64,000 nt of DNA, taken from the NCBI RefSeq assembly GCF_004751985.1, contig NZ_CP038492.1, positions 2,976,001 through 3,040,000 of the forward strand, given 5' to 3'. This DNA comes from Rhodophyticola sp. CCM32. GTDB taxonomy: Bacteria; Pseudomonadota; Alphaproteobacteria; Rhodobacterales; Rhodobacteraceae. Below, piece after piece: positions 7,659-15,856 of the stretch. The first letter of the stretch is position 1, and each line of letters begins with the position of its first letter. The position numbers and the translations under genes were made by a program. The notes beneath the pieces are model-generated. The model was not told the DNA's origin. It saw only the letters and a program-made list of their open reading frames with translations, and did no database searches.

Positions 7659-8102
7659 TCAGCGACTTCTTGAGCGATGGGCTGCGCTCAACTTTCTGAG
7701 GCAATTGTTGAGCATTGCGCACTCTTCGTCGCTCAGCCCGTTCATCAAGGTCATCAGAATTTGTGTCCGTTCTTCGCAGCTTTCTACAAGGATGGTCTGA
7801 CCCGTTTCGGTCACGGATAGTCTAGGTGTCCGACGATCCCCTTTATCACTGTGTTTTTCGACCCAGCCACGCGCTTCGAGTGTGTTGACCAGACGGCTCA
7901 TGGTCGGGCGACTGACGCCTTCATGGCTGGCAAGCAGATGGAGACGGTCCTTTCCAAACTCCGAGATGGCAGCGATTGCGGAAAGCTGTTGGCCTGTGGC
8001 CCCCGCACGTTGTTCGATCTGTCGCATCGTACGGTCCAGCATTGGCAAAACCTGATGCAACGCTTGCGCGGCGAAAAATTTACTGGGGTTCATGTCAGTC
8101 AT
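7659..8102 (-). CDS. MarR-family transcriptional regulator
   Basis: A 147-aa winged HTH regulator: 'ATGQQLSAIAAISEFG', DNA-recognition region 'LLASHEGVSRPTMSRLVNTLEARGWV' and wing 'DKGDRRTPRLSVTETG' (the DxRxxxLxLTxxG signature). It is divergent from a VOC-family gene at 8141 with only 38 bp between the starts, so it probably controlled that gene and itself. The target gene was destroyed by IS630, leaving this regulator possibly without its original function. Confidence 0.85.
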   Translation of the reverse strand: MTDMNPSKFFAAQALHQVLPMLDRTMRQIEQRAGATGQQLSAIAAISEFGKDRLHLLASHEGVSRPTMSRLVNTLEARGWVEKHSDKGDRRTPRLSVTETGQTILVESCEERTQILMTLMNGLSDEECAMLNNCLRKLSAAHRSRSR

Positions 8103-8140
8103 TAGCTATACTAACGACAATCGCTGCAGGAGAGCAAGTC

Positions 8141-8183
8141 ATGGAAATTCATAAGGGCCGATTGGTCGATCATATCCACCTTA
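8141..8183 (+). pseudogene. VOC/glyoxalase-family gene, 5' fragment
   Basis: ATG at 8141 follows the ribosome-binding site GGAGAG and starts 'MEIHKGRLVDHIHL', the characteristic first strand of a vicinal-oxygen-chelate (glyoxalase-like) protein, with the metal-ligand His in 'DHIHL'. After 14 codons the frame enters the IS630 left end at the TA 8182-8183. The remainder of the gene is not on the far side of the IS, so a deletion accompanied or followed the insertion. Confidence 0.55.
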
Positions 8184-8196
8184 GAGCGTTTTGCGT

Positions 8197-9265
8197 TTAA
8201 TTGGTTCCATATCCTGCGGCTTTGAAGAAGTTGAAGCCTTCTTCGTCCGTGAAGAGATCGCACACTTGACCGACCGCGTTCCATAACGCGTCATATGTTC
8301 TTGCTGCGGCTTTTCGGATCAGCGTTTTGAGCTTTGAGAAAGCCATCTCTATGGGGTTGAGATCGGGCGAGTATGGCGGCAAGAACAAGAACCACGCACC
8401 GACATCGCGCAACATTTCGGCGGCCCGCGCACTTTTGTGGCTGGAAAGGTTGTCCAGGATGATCACGTCCCCCTTGCTCAGGGTCGGTGCGAGTTGGGTT
8501 TCGACGTAGGTATCGAATGTCACGCGGTTCATGGCACCGTCGATGACCCATGGCGCGTCCAGCCTGTTATGTCGCAACGCCGCGACAAAGGTTTGCGTGC
8601 GCCAGTGCCCGAAAGGCGCGTGATCGACCAGCCGCTGACCGCGCGGTGCCCAGCCGGTCGTCTTGGCCATGTTGGTTTTCAGCCAGGTTTCGTCAATGAA
8701 GCCAATACGTTCCAGCATATGTGCCATGAACGGCTGGCTGTGTGTGATCCAGATATGCCTTTGCCGGGCAACCTTGGCACGCTTCTGCTCAAGAGCTTGC
8801 AGGTCTTTTTTTATGCGTCAGCCCGAGCCGCTGAAAAAGTCGCCAGACCGAGCTAAAGCACCCTGCCTTAAACTTGACTCACAAATACCCTGCCACGCTT
8901 CGCGTTCCCGGGACATTTGTGATGTGCGATGTCTCAGGTTTAAGGCAGCATGCTGTAGGAGCGACAGACACGCCGCGCTCTGCCTGTAAACGCGCCGCCA
9001 TTTCGTCAAGCGTGATCTCGCCTTTGGCGTCCACCTGCGCGCGCACCCAATCTTTGTGAGGCGTCAGCTTGCCGATACCGCGATGACCCTGGCGTGTCGG
9101 CGCAAGCGATCCCGTCCCGCGCTTCAGCTTGACCATGTCATTGACGAATTTGACGGAAACGTCGAACCGCGTCGCCGCTGAGTGATGCGTGTTACCTGCC
9201 TCGACATGCGCAACAACACGTTGCCGAAGCTCCATCGGATGAGGTTTCCCCATAAAGACCGCCCT
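8197..9265 (-). pseudogene. IS630-family transposase, disrupted
   Basis: The N-terminal HTH part starts near 'MGKPHPMELRQRVVAHVEAG' and runs to 'QAERGVSVAP' before the MITE at 8856-8955. The rest, 'SVWRLFQRLGLTHKK' and on to 8197, has the DDE domain with 'GFIDETW', 'ILDNLSSHKS' and 'PPYSPDLNPIEMAFSKLK'. Removing the MITE and one TA rebuilds 'GVSVAPSSVWRLF' in frame. A run of seven A residues after 'LTHKK' (plus-strand 8806-8812) puts the last part in another frame: either a programmed frameshift site or an extra mutation. Confidence 0.8.
8856..8955 (+). mobile_element. 100-bp MITE (family 1), copy 2
   Basis: Exactly 100 bp between TA duplications 8854-8855 and 8956-8957, inserted inside the IS630 transposase. 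It is about 95% identical to the copy at 836-935. The insertion is later than the IS630 itself, and the pre-insertion codons can be read off directly (minus strand GCTCCTAGCTCGG). Confidence 0.9.
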
Positions 9266-9339
9266 TGTTGTTTGAAAACAAGGAATCACGGTTCAAACCA
9301 TTTGGGAATCCCGAATCCGGTCAGCCGAAAAACGCTCTA

Positions 9340-9718
9340 ATTTACAGCCAGAATAGGACTGTAGCAGCGAGAGTGATAGCCGAGAGGAATACCTTTGGGC
9401 ATCTGTCATATCGTGTTGCGACGCGGCGCCAGTCCTTTATAGCGTTTCGACTTTACATTGAAGCAGTGCAACGGCTTTAGCGTTTGAGCCAAAGGCGAAA
9501 GACAGCGAAAGGCGTTTCAACATAAAGTCGAAACGCTTTAGGCGTCCGAACATTATCTCGATGCGGTTTCTGCGTTTGTAGCGCCGCTTGTCGTATCGAA
9601 CAGGCTTGTCGCGTGATTTTCGACCTGGGATGCAGGGCCTAATTCCCCTGTCATTAAGGGCTTCGCGGAACCAGTCTGCGTCATAGCCTCGATCTCCCAG
9701 TAGCCAGTCAGCCGATGC
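9340..9718 (-). mobile_element. IS5-family transposase fragment
   Basis: Minus-strand sequence encodes the C-terminal half of an IS5-type transposase: 'ADWLLGDRGYDADWFREAL', 'RNRIEIMFGRLK', then after removal of a 99-bp insertion 'DWRRVATRYDRCPKVFLSA' and the stop at 9342-9344. The N-terminal half is absent; at about 9718 the sequence changes to dnaE2. The element's right terminus is also missing because IS630 begins immediately after the stop codon. It differs in sequence from the IS5 element at 3448-4297. Confidence 0.7.
9440..9538 (+). mobile_element. 99-bp MITE (family 2)
   Basis: A 99-bp insertion flanked by TA (9438-9439, 9539-9540) in the IS5 transposase fragment. Its ends are near-perfect inverted repeats: AGCGTTTCGACTTTA on the left and TAAAGTCGAAACGCT on the right. 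Removing it with one TA restores 'GRLKDWRRVATRYD'. No ORF. It is unrelated in sequence to MITE family 1, and only this copy is seen in the window. Confidence 0.85.
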
Positions 9719-10222
9719 GCGACGAGCCGCTGCCTCTCTTCGCAACCGCGACGGAGCGTGAGGAGCGGTTCGTCCCGGAGATAATCGAGCCCACAATCCT
9801 GCTCCGTCCTATGGCAGCGGGCCGCGAGGTGATCGAGGATTATGGCCGTGTGGGCCTGTCGCTTCGCGCGCATCCACTCTCCTTCCTGCGGGAGGACCTG
9901 CAGCGGCGCCGGATCACAACTTGTGCGGCGGCCATGGCAGCCCCGAACGGTCATTGGCACGAGGCTGCTGGCATCGTCCTCGTCCGTCAGCGTCCTGGTA
10001 GTGCTAAGGCGTTATGTTCATCACATTGGAAGATGAGATCGGGACCGCGAACCTCGTCGTCTGGCCGAAGGTCTTCAAGGCGAACCGGCGCACAGCCCTG
10101 TCGGCCCGCATGATGGCCGTGCGTGATCGCATTCAGCGAGAGGGAGACGTGGTCCATCTGGTGGCTTACCGGATTACCAATCTGTCAGCCGAGTTGACCA
10201 GCGTCGGACAGCGGGACGAAGC
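9718..10222 (+). pseudogene. dnaE2: Error-prone DNA polymerase DnaE2 (ImuC), C-terminal fragment
   Basis: The frame reads 'RDEPLPLFA', 'PMAAGREVIEDYGRVGLSLRAHPLSFLREDLQ', 'AGIVLVRQRPGSAK' and, in a second frame, 'MFITLEDEIGTANLVVWPKVF' and 'GDVVHLVAYRI', which together are the OB-fold C-terminal region of DnaE2. A single-base loss at 10008-10009 (GG where GGG is expected) separates the two frames. The 5' end is cut by the IS5 fragment and the 3' end by the IS3 element at 10223. DnaE2 works with ImuA/ImuB in SOS mutagenesis; this copy cannot function. Confidence 0.8.
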
Positions 10223-10262
10223 TGACCTGCTCCCCTGTGAGTCCGCGTTTTTCAGTTAGCTC

Positions 10263-10795
10263 TGTTCAGGTTTTGGTCCTCGCTTGACCGTTGGTGATAC
10301 TCCCACGGGGTGAGCCCGTCGAGGCTCGAATGTGGGCGGTTGTGATTGTAGTCGTTTCGCCATGCCGCAATTAAGTGGCAGGCATTCCCGGCTGAAGTCG
10401 TCGATGACGTTCAGTACCCGGAACCTGCGCCCGTCTTCGAGAGCATCCGACATGAAGTCGAGCGACCATCTCTGGTTCGGCCCTTGCGGGATCACCATGG
10501 GCGTTCTGGTTCCCACGGCACGCTTGCGACCACCTCGTTTACGGACGGTTAACCCTTCTTCACGGTAGAGCCGGTACAGCTTCTTCCAGTTCAGGTCCCA
10601 GCCTTCGCGCCTCAGTAAGATATGCAGCCGCCGATAGCCGAAGCGCCGCCGTTCAGACGCCAGTTCTTTCATTCTCGCTCGTAGCGCAGTGTCCAGCGGC
10701 CGCTTCGACGTCCGTCGATACACACGCGGATCGATCCCGGCCAACGCGCAGGCGCGTCGTTGATTATAGCCCTTGGTCTTCATCGCCCAATCCAC
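10263..10795 (-). pseudogene. IS3-family transposase OrfB, internally deleted
   Basis: The first two thirds read 'ACALAGIDPRVYRRTSKRP', 'ERRRFGYRRLHILLRREGW', 'GPNQRWSLDFMSDALEDG' (first catalytic Asp) and 'VLNVIDDFSRECL' (second Asp). The sequence then jumps to the C-terminus in another frame, 'WRNDYNHNRPHSSLDGLTP' ending 'WEYHQ...'. The segment with the catalytic Glu is lost, so the enzyme is dead. In intact elements OrfB is made as an OrfAB fusion by frameshifting. Confidence 0.8.
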
Positions 10796-10818
10796 AGCAT
10801 TCCTCCTCGAATTGGGCT

Positions 10819-11085
10819 TCAGAAGTTTTTTCCGGGCATCTCTTTCAGTGTCGCCACGTCCATCATCTGCTCGGCCAACATCTTCTTCAGCTTGGCGTTC
10901 TCAGTTTCCAGCGTCTTCAATCGCCGGGCGTCAGACACTTCCATGCCGCCGTACTTGGAGCGCCACTTGTAGAAGGTCGCATCGCTGATCCCATGCTTGC
11001 GGCACAATTCCTTTGCGCCAAGCCCGGCTTGATGTTCCTTCAAGATACCAATGATCTGTTCTTCGCTGAAACGGCTTCTCTTCAT
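10819..11085 (-). CDS. IS3-family transposase OrfA
   Basis: An 88-aa HTH protein: 'FSEEQIIGILKEHQAGLGAK' and 'CRKHGISDATFYKWRSKYGG' followed by the leucine-zipper stretch 'RRLKTLETENAKLKKMLAEQ', diagnostic of IS407-group OrfA. Intact, but its OrfB partner is deleted. Confidence 0.8.
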   Translation of the reverse strand: MKRSRFSEEQIIGILKEHQAGLGAKELCRKHGISDATFYKWRSKYGGMEVSDARRLKTLETENAKLKKMLAEQMMDVATLKEMPGKNF

Positions 11086-11286
11086 CGTCTGTCTCCTCAG
11101 GTGGAGAACAGGCTAACCTCAAACCGAGGACATTTCAGGGGAGCAGGTCACGTTTGATTTAAATCATTTTTGATTATCTACAGTGAGCTCTCCATTTTCA
11201 ATCTTCATTAACTGGAGGCGTATATCCATCATCAAAATGTCTGACTGTGTCGTGAACATGCTGATTGCAAGAGATAATCCAGTCTG

Positions 11287-11301
11287 TTAACGTTTTGTTA
11301 A
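11287..11301. promoter_or_regulatory. CtrA-type box upstream of the phosphorelay cassette
   Basis: TTAACGTTTTGTTAA fits the CtrA consensus TTAA-N7-TTAA exactly. It lies about 97 bp before the first kinase gene of the cassette. In Alphaproteobacteria, CtrA~P binds this site to activate or repress genes of cell cycle, motility and surface functions. The motif alone does not prove binding. Confidence 0.5.
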
Positions 11302-11397
11302 CACTTCCTAATACTCTTTAACGTAAATAAGATTGGGGCAGCCCAGCTTACAACAGGCCAGCGACACGCTTCTCACTATGTGTATGTTAGGATCGCA

Positions 11398-13413
11398 ATG
11401 ACGCTTTTTAAGGCAATCGTCCCTTATACGCGATATCTCGCAGTCCTGGTGATCGCGATCGGGTTCGGTGCGATTCTCGACCGGGAAAACTCTGAACATT
11501 TCCGGGTCAATCAAAGGCTGGCTCTGATCGAGGCGAATAACGAGTTTCAGTCGGCGCTTGAGCGCGAGATCAACGAGAAAATCCTTATTACCGAAGGGGT
11601 TATGGCTGCGTTTGCAGCGCAACCCGATATGTCTTCCCCTGATTTTGTGCGCGTGGCCAGCCAGTTGGTCAGAAATGCCGATGACGTGATCAACGTGGCG
11701 GCTGCCCCCGATCTTGTTATCGAATACGTCTACCCCTACGCACCGAATGCAGCAGCGGTTGGGCTTGATATTCGTCAGCGGCCCGACCTGATGACTGCCG
11801 TGCACAGGGCCATTCAGACCGGTGAAACAACCATTGATGGTCCATTTGATCTGGTTCAGGGCGGTCGTGGTTTTATAACCCGCTCTGCCGTCATGGAATA
11901 TTATACCGGCGGTTTCGAGAACCGGTTCTGGGGTGTGGTGTCACTTGTCATAGATGCGGATGGGTTGTTCAGAACCGCGGGCCTTGGTGCAGATGATGCC
12001 GAGGTGGCACATGTTGTACAGAATGCACAGGGTCAAATCCTGTCGGGGTCAAGCAATGTTCTGTTCATGGATCCGGTGTCGACCTCGGTAGTGTCCCCTG
12101 GCATTTCCTGGACCCTGTCGATGGTGCCGGCAGATGGATGGGTGATTACCCCGCCGAACCGGACAAGTCTTTGGGCCACTGTATTGGGCCTGCTCGCAGC
12201 GGTCATGCTGCTGATGAGAGTCTTTCAATGGATTGTTGACCGGAAGGATGCCGCCGAAACGCAGCTTCACGAGGCGATTGAGGCGATTGATGACGGGTTT
12301 GCGCTCTATGATTCCTCAAGCCGTCTGGTCATGTGCAATCAGAAGTACAAAAAACTTTACCCCACTACCGCAGACCTTATGGAGCCTGGGGCCAGGTTTG
12401 AAGATATCCTGCGGCGGGGTGTGGAAACCGGGCAGTATCTGGAAGCCATGGGGCGTGAAGAGGACTGGATCAGGGAACGGGTTCTGGCACAGCAATCCCC
12501 CGGGCAGATGATAGAAACGCAATTGTCCGATGGTCGCTGGCTGCGCATGGTGGAACGGCGCACGGCCTCGGGCAGTGTGGCGGGCTTCAGGGTGGATATC
12601 ACCGAGCTGAAAGAAGCCCTCGCCAAATCGGAGGCTGCAAATGCCGCCAAAAGCGAGTTTCTGAACACTGTAAGCCACGAGTTGCGGACACCATTGACCG
12701 TTGTCCTGGGGTACAACGCCTTTCTGAGACATCCTGACTCGCTGCCGAGTTTCAAGAAAACACTGAACAGTTTGAAAACCAACGATACCAAAGGCGCCCT
12801 TGAGGATATCGAGAGGTTCAAGGCCGATCTGGAGAAATTCTCGAAACAGATCGAGGTTTCGGGCCAGCAGCTGATGGCGCTGATCTCAAGCATTCTGGAT
12901 CTGTCCGCGATCGAGGAAGGGACGCTTAATCTTGACCCGGATTGTCTGGAGCTGGAACCGATCATCCTGGAGGTGGTGGAACAATTCCAACTGGAAGCTG
13001 ACAAGAAAGGAGTGGAAATAGAGGTCGACAATCAGGCGGCAGAGATACTTGCCGACCCGCAGCGCTTGCGCCAGGTGCTTCTGAACCTGATCGGCAATGC
13101 AGTGAAGTTCACCGATGAAGGCAAGGTGACGGTGCGCACGAATTCGGAGCTGGGACGCACCTGGATCGAGGTTGAAGACACCGGCTGTGGCATTCCGCCT
13201 GAGCATCTGGAGATGATTTTTGAGCGTTTTGGACAGGTTGACGCCTCAAGCAGTCGCAAGCATGGTGGCATCGGACTTGGCCTGCCGATCGCAAAGCATT
13301 TGGCTGAGCTGCACGGCGGAGCGATCAGTGTAACGAGTACCGAGGGTCAGGGGAGTATCTTCCGGGTAGAGTTCAATGCACCTGTGCCAGCCCAGGGCGC
13401 TGTTGCAGGGTGA
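11398..13413 (+). CDS. Sensor histidine kinase (periplasmic CHASE-like sensor, PAS, HisKA, HATPase)
   Basis: About 671 aa. A first membrane helix ('YLAVLVIAIGFGAIL') and a second near residue 265 ('WATVLGLLAAVMLLMRVF') enclose a periplasmic domain of about 220 residues with CHASE features ('EREINEKILITEGVMAAFAA', 'VINVAAAPDLVIEYVYP'). A PAS-like module follows (about 290-400), then the H-box 'NTVSHELRTPLT' and HATPase boxes 'NLIGNAVKF', 'DTGCGIP' and 'GGIGLGLPIAKHLAELHGG'. No receiver domain is attached. The ATG at 11398 was preferred over GTG 11380 for its AGGA ribosome-binding site. It heads a cassette with a second kinase, two regulators and an Hpt protein. Confidence 0.85.
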   Translation: MTLFKAIVPYTRYLAVLVIAIGFGAILDRENSEHFRVNQRLALIEANNEFQSALEREINEKILITEGVMAAFAAQPDMSSPDFVRVASQLVRNADDVINVAAAPDLVIEYVYPYAPNAAAVGLDIRQRPDLMTAVHRAIQTGETTIDGPFDLVQGGRGFITRSAVMEYYTGGFENRFWGVVSLVIDADGLFRTAGLGADDAEVAHVVQNAQGQILSGSSNVLFMDPVSTSVVSPGISWTLSMVPADGWVITPPNRTSLWATVLGLLAAVMLLMRVFQWIVDRKDAAETQLHEAIEAIDDGFALYDSSSRLVMCNQKYKKLYPTTADLMEPGARFEDILRRGVETGQYLEAMGREEDWIRERVLAQQSPGQMIETQLSDGRWLRMVERRTASGSVAGFRVDITELKEALAKSEAANAAKSEFLNTVSHELRTPLTVVLGYNAFLRHPDSLPSFKKTLNSLKTNDTKGALEDIERFKADLEKFSKQIEVSGQQLMALISSILDLSAIEEGTLNLDPDCLELEPIILEVVEQFQLEADKKGVEIEVDNQAAEILADPQRLRQVLLNLIGNAVKFTDEGKVTVRTNSELGRTWIEVEDTGCGIPPEHLEMIFERFGQVDASSSRKHGGIGLGLPIAKHLAELHGGAISVTSTEGQGSIFRVEFNAPVPAQGAVAG

Positions 13414-13551
13414 CACAAATTGCCTGACAATCGCCTTCTCGCTTTACGATTGTGTCTTATTTCGGCCTGATTTTCGCGCGAGCTTTCGTCTGTATATAAA
13501 TGATAGACGCAAGACATGTCGCACGAGTAACGCTAGTACTGAGGCAGACGT

Positions 13552-15246
13552 ATGAAACGGATACGAAAGATATCGCTTTTTGCTCTGGTGTTGAGCAACA
13601 CGGCCATCTCTCTTGGCCTGACCATGCTTTTTCATACCTGGCTGCCAGCCCTTACAGAAGCCGGACCTGAACGCTTCATTCTGCTTTTTCTGCTCACATC
13701 GGCACTGGTTGCCCTGATCACCACAGTCAGTATCGCCTACGCAAAATCCGTTGAGATGACGGAAACTTCAGACCCGAACCTCTACGGGGCTTTCGAAGAA
13801 GCCATTGATCTGAGGGAAAATGCGCTGAACGAGCATACTATTGTCAGCATGTCCCATGCCGACGGCCGGTTCAAAGAAGTGAATGAGAATTTCATCAACG
13901 CCTTTGGCTATGAACCCGATGAAATTCTGGGACAACAGCCCTCGATCCTCTACTCTGACGATGCGGATGATCATAACAGCTTTGACGATGTCTGGGAGGT
14001 TGTCTCACAGGCCAAGACCTGGAACGGAGAGCAGCGCCTGATCGCCAAGGATGGCCGGATCATCACTGTTCAAACCACGATCATTCCCCGCTTTGATACC
14101 GCAGGTGTCTATATCGGCAGCATTGCGATCCGTACCGATCAGACCCGGGCCCGCGCCGAAGCTGCCGTTGAAGGGCGCAATGCGGTGATCGAAGGGTTGC
14201 CCGATGGTGTGATCGTTTATGACCCGCATACATTTAAAATCATCTATGTGAACAGGAACGGTCGGACCCGCCTTGGCTGGTCATCAGAAGATGTTGAAGG
14301 CCGGACGATGGCTGAAACCTTTGACAAGTTCGATAACAGCCTTTTCCAACGCTATCTTGCACCGCTTCTGAATGGTGAAGCCAAAGAGGTGAAGATAGAA
14401 GTGATGCATGACGCGGGCCCGGTGGAGATTCTCACCCATTTCGACACCGGTCCCGAAGGCAAACCCACCCTTATCTCGGTTGTCCGCGATATCGCCGAGC
14501 GCAAACAGGCCGACCAACTGAAACTGAACTCCGTGTCCATGGTCAGCCATGAGTTGCGCACGCCTCTCACCTCGATCAAAGGGGCGTTGCGCCTGATTGA
14601 ATCCGGCGCATTGGGAGAACTTCGCCCTGACATTCTGCGTATGATTTCGGTTGCACATCGCAACAGTGACCGTCTTTTGGCGATTGTGAATGACATTCTG
14701 GCACTGGAGAAAATCGACTCCGGCGAAATGGATTTCGAGCGCGAGACGTTGGATTTGCGCGATCTGTTGCACGAAGCCGCTGAATCCAATGCGGGCTATG
14801 GCGAGGAATGTGGTGTGCAATTTGTTGTCGGCCAGATGGAAACCCCCGCCCTGGTCGCGGCCGACATGCCACGCCTGATGCAGGTGATGTCAAATCTGAT
14901 GTCAAATGCGGCCAAATTCTCGCCCGCGGGCGCGGATGTGCGGCTTGATATCGAAGACCGCGCCGAGGCGTGGCGTGTCTGCGTGGCCGACCAGGGCCCG
15001 GGCATTCCCGAAGCGGCCCATAAAACCCTGTTTGACAGCTTCTTTCAGGTTGAAAACACCGAAGAGCACTCACGCCCGGGTACGGGCCTGGGCCTGACGA
15101 TCAGCAAAAAGATCATCCAGCGTCACGGCGGAACCATTGCCTTCGAAACTGAACTGGGAGTGGGCACGGTGTTCTATTTTGAACTTGCCAAGGAGCGCGC
15201 AGACGCGGCAGAGGCTGAAGGGCCGGCACAATCTGCAGTTGCCTAA
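13552..15246 (+). CDS. Sensor histidine kinase with two PAS domains
   Basis: 564 aa. Two N-terminal membrane helices (about 7-30 and 40-65) with almost no periplasmic part, then a PAS domain ('VSMSHADGRFKEVNENFINAFGY'), a second PAS ('DGVIVYDPHTFKIIYVNRNG'), the H-box with His333 in 'MVSHELRTPLTSIKG', and ATPase boxes 'NLMSNAAKFSPAG', 'DQGPGIPE' and 'GTGLGLTISKKIIQRHGG'. The lack of a periplasmic domain suggests it senses cytoplasmic or membrane signals through PAS. Ribosome-binding site GAGG precedes the ATG. It is followed after 54 bp by a single-domain response regulator. Confidence 0.9.
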   Translation: MKRIRKISLFALVLSNTAISLGLTMLFHTWLPALTEAGPERFILLFLLTSALVALITTVSIAYAKSVEMTETSDPNLYGAFEEAIDLRENALNEHTIVSMSHADGRFKEVNENFINAFGYEPDEILGQQPSILYSDDADDHNSFDDVWEVVSQAKTWNGEQRLIAKDGRIITVQTTIIPRFDTAGVYIGSIAIRTDQTRARAEAAVEGRNAVIEGLPDGVIVYDPHTFKIIYVNRNGRTRLGWSSEDVEGRTMAETFDKFDNSLFQRYLAPLLNGEAKEVKIEVMHDAGPVEILTHFDTGPEGKPTLISVVRDIAERKQADQLKLNSVSMVSHELRTPLTSIKGALRLIESGALGELRPDILRMISVAHRNSDRLLAIVNDILALEKIDSGEMDFERETLDLRDLLHEAAESNAGYGEECGVQFVVGQMETPALVAADMPRLMQVMSNLMSNAAKFSPAGADVRLDIEDRAEAWRVCVADQGPGIPEAAHKTLFDSFFQVENTEEHSRPGTGLGLTISKKIIQRHGGTIAFETELGVGTVFYFELAKERADAAEAEGPAQSAVA

Positions 15247-15300
15247 GGTCAGCAGATAAAGACCAAAACGCACCCGGTACAAATTGGAGATGACCCGAAA

Positions 15301-15681
15301 GTGTCTGATTTAAATAAAATTTTACACGTCGACGATGATGATGACATTCTCGAGATTGCCCGGATGGCCCTTGAAATGGTCGACAGTTTCACGGTGCATC
15401 AATGCAATAACGGCCCCGCAGCGTTAAATGAGATTGCGGAGGCCGCGCCGCAACTGCTGCTTCTGGATGTGATGATGCCCGGAATGACCGGCCCTGACCT
15501 GTGGGAACAGATCAAGGCGATGCCTGACTATGCCAGTGTTCCGACAATTTTCATGACAGCAAAGGCCGAAGATTCCCTGTCGCAGGATCTGCTGAAAATG
15601 GGGGCTTTGGCGGTGATTACAAAACCGTTTGACCCGATGGCCCTGGGCGCACAAATTCGCGACGCCTGGGCAACGTTATAA
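15301..15681 (+). CDS. Single-domain response regulator
   Basis: A 126-aa CheY-like receiver domain with no output domain. The acidic pocket is 'VDDDDD', the phospho-acceptor is D56 in 'LLLLDVMMPGM', the conserved Thr is in 'IFMTAKA' and the Lys in 'VITKPFDP'. It starts with GTG behind a GGAG ribosome-binding site. Such stand-alone receivers usually shuttle phosphate in a phosphorelay; the Hpt protein encoded 1.2 kb downstream is the obvious partner, with the two flanking kinases as donors. Confidence 0.9.
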   Translation: MSDLNKILHVDDDDDILEIARMALEMVDSFTVHQCNNGPAALNEIAEAAPQLLLLDVMMPGMTGPDLWEQIKAMPDYASVPTIFMTAKAEDSLSQDLLKMGALAVITKPFDPMALGAQIRDAWATL

Positions 15682-15856
15682 TGGGTGCAGGCAGGGTTTG
15701 GCCCTGCCAATCGGCCCAATTTTAGACCATTATTACCTAAAATAACGAACAATCGCGCCAAAATTATGCCATTGTCTCTGGCTAGTTTGACAGAGGAGAT
15801 TGACCCACGCGCAACAATGCCGCCCGGCATTCTGCGTCTAAATAATTGAGGCAAGA

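Larger units (their letters stand above)
8184..9337 (-). mobile_element. IS630-family element interrupted by a MITE
   Basis: Ends GAGCGTTTTGCG (left) and CGAAAAACGCTC (right) are flanked by TA (8182-8183, 9338-9339), the IS630 target duplication. Length is 1154 bp, or 1052 bp without the 100-bp MITE and its duplicated TA, a normal size. It encodes one transposase on the minus strand, now split. A truncated second copy of the same type lies at 954-1108. Confidence 0.85.
10223..11150 (-). mobile_element. IS3-family (IS407-type) element with internal deletion
   Basis: Terminal inverted repeats TGACCTGCTCCCCTG (10223) and its complement ending at 11150 bound a 928-bp element, shorter than the about 1.2 kb normal for this group. 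OrfA is intact and OrfB has lost a central block of about 300 bp around 10370. No target duplication is evident (flanks AAGC and CGTT). It truncates the dnaE2 fragment. Confidence 0.8.

Noticed and set aside
11151..11286. Search for a gene between IS3 and the kinase cassette
   Set aside because: No ORF with a start signal; the stretch is AT-rich and looks like promoter DNA only.
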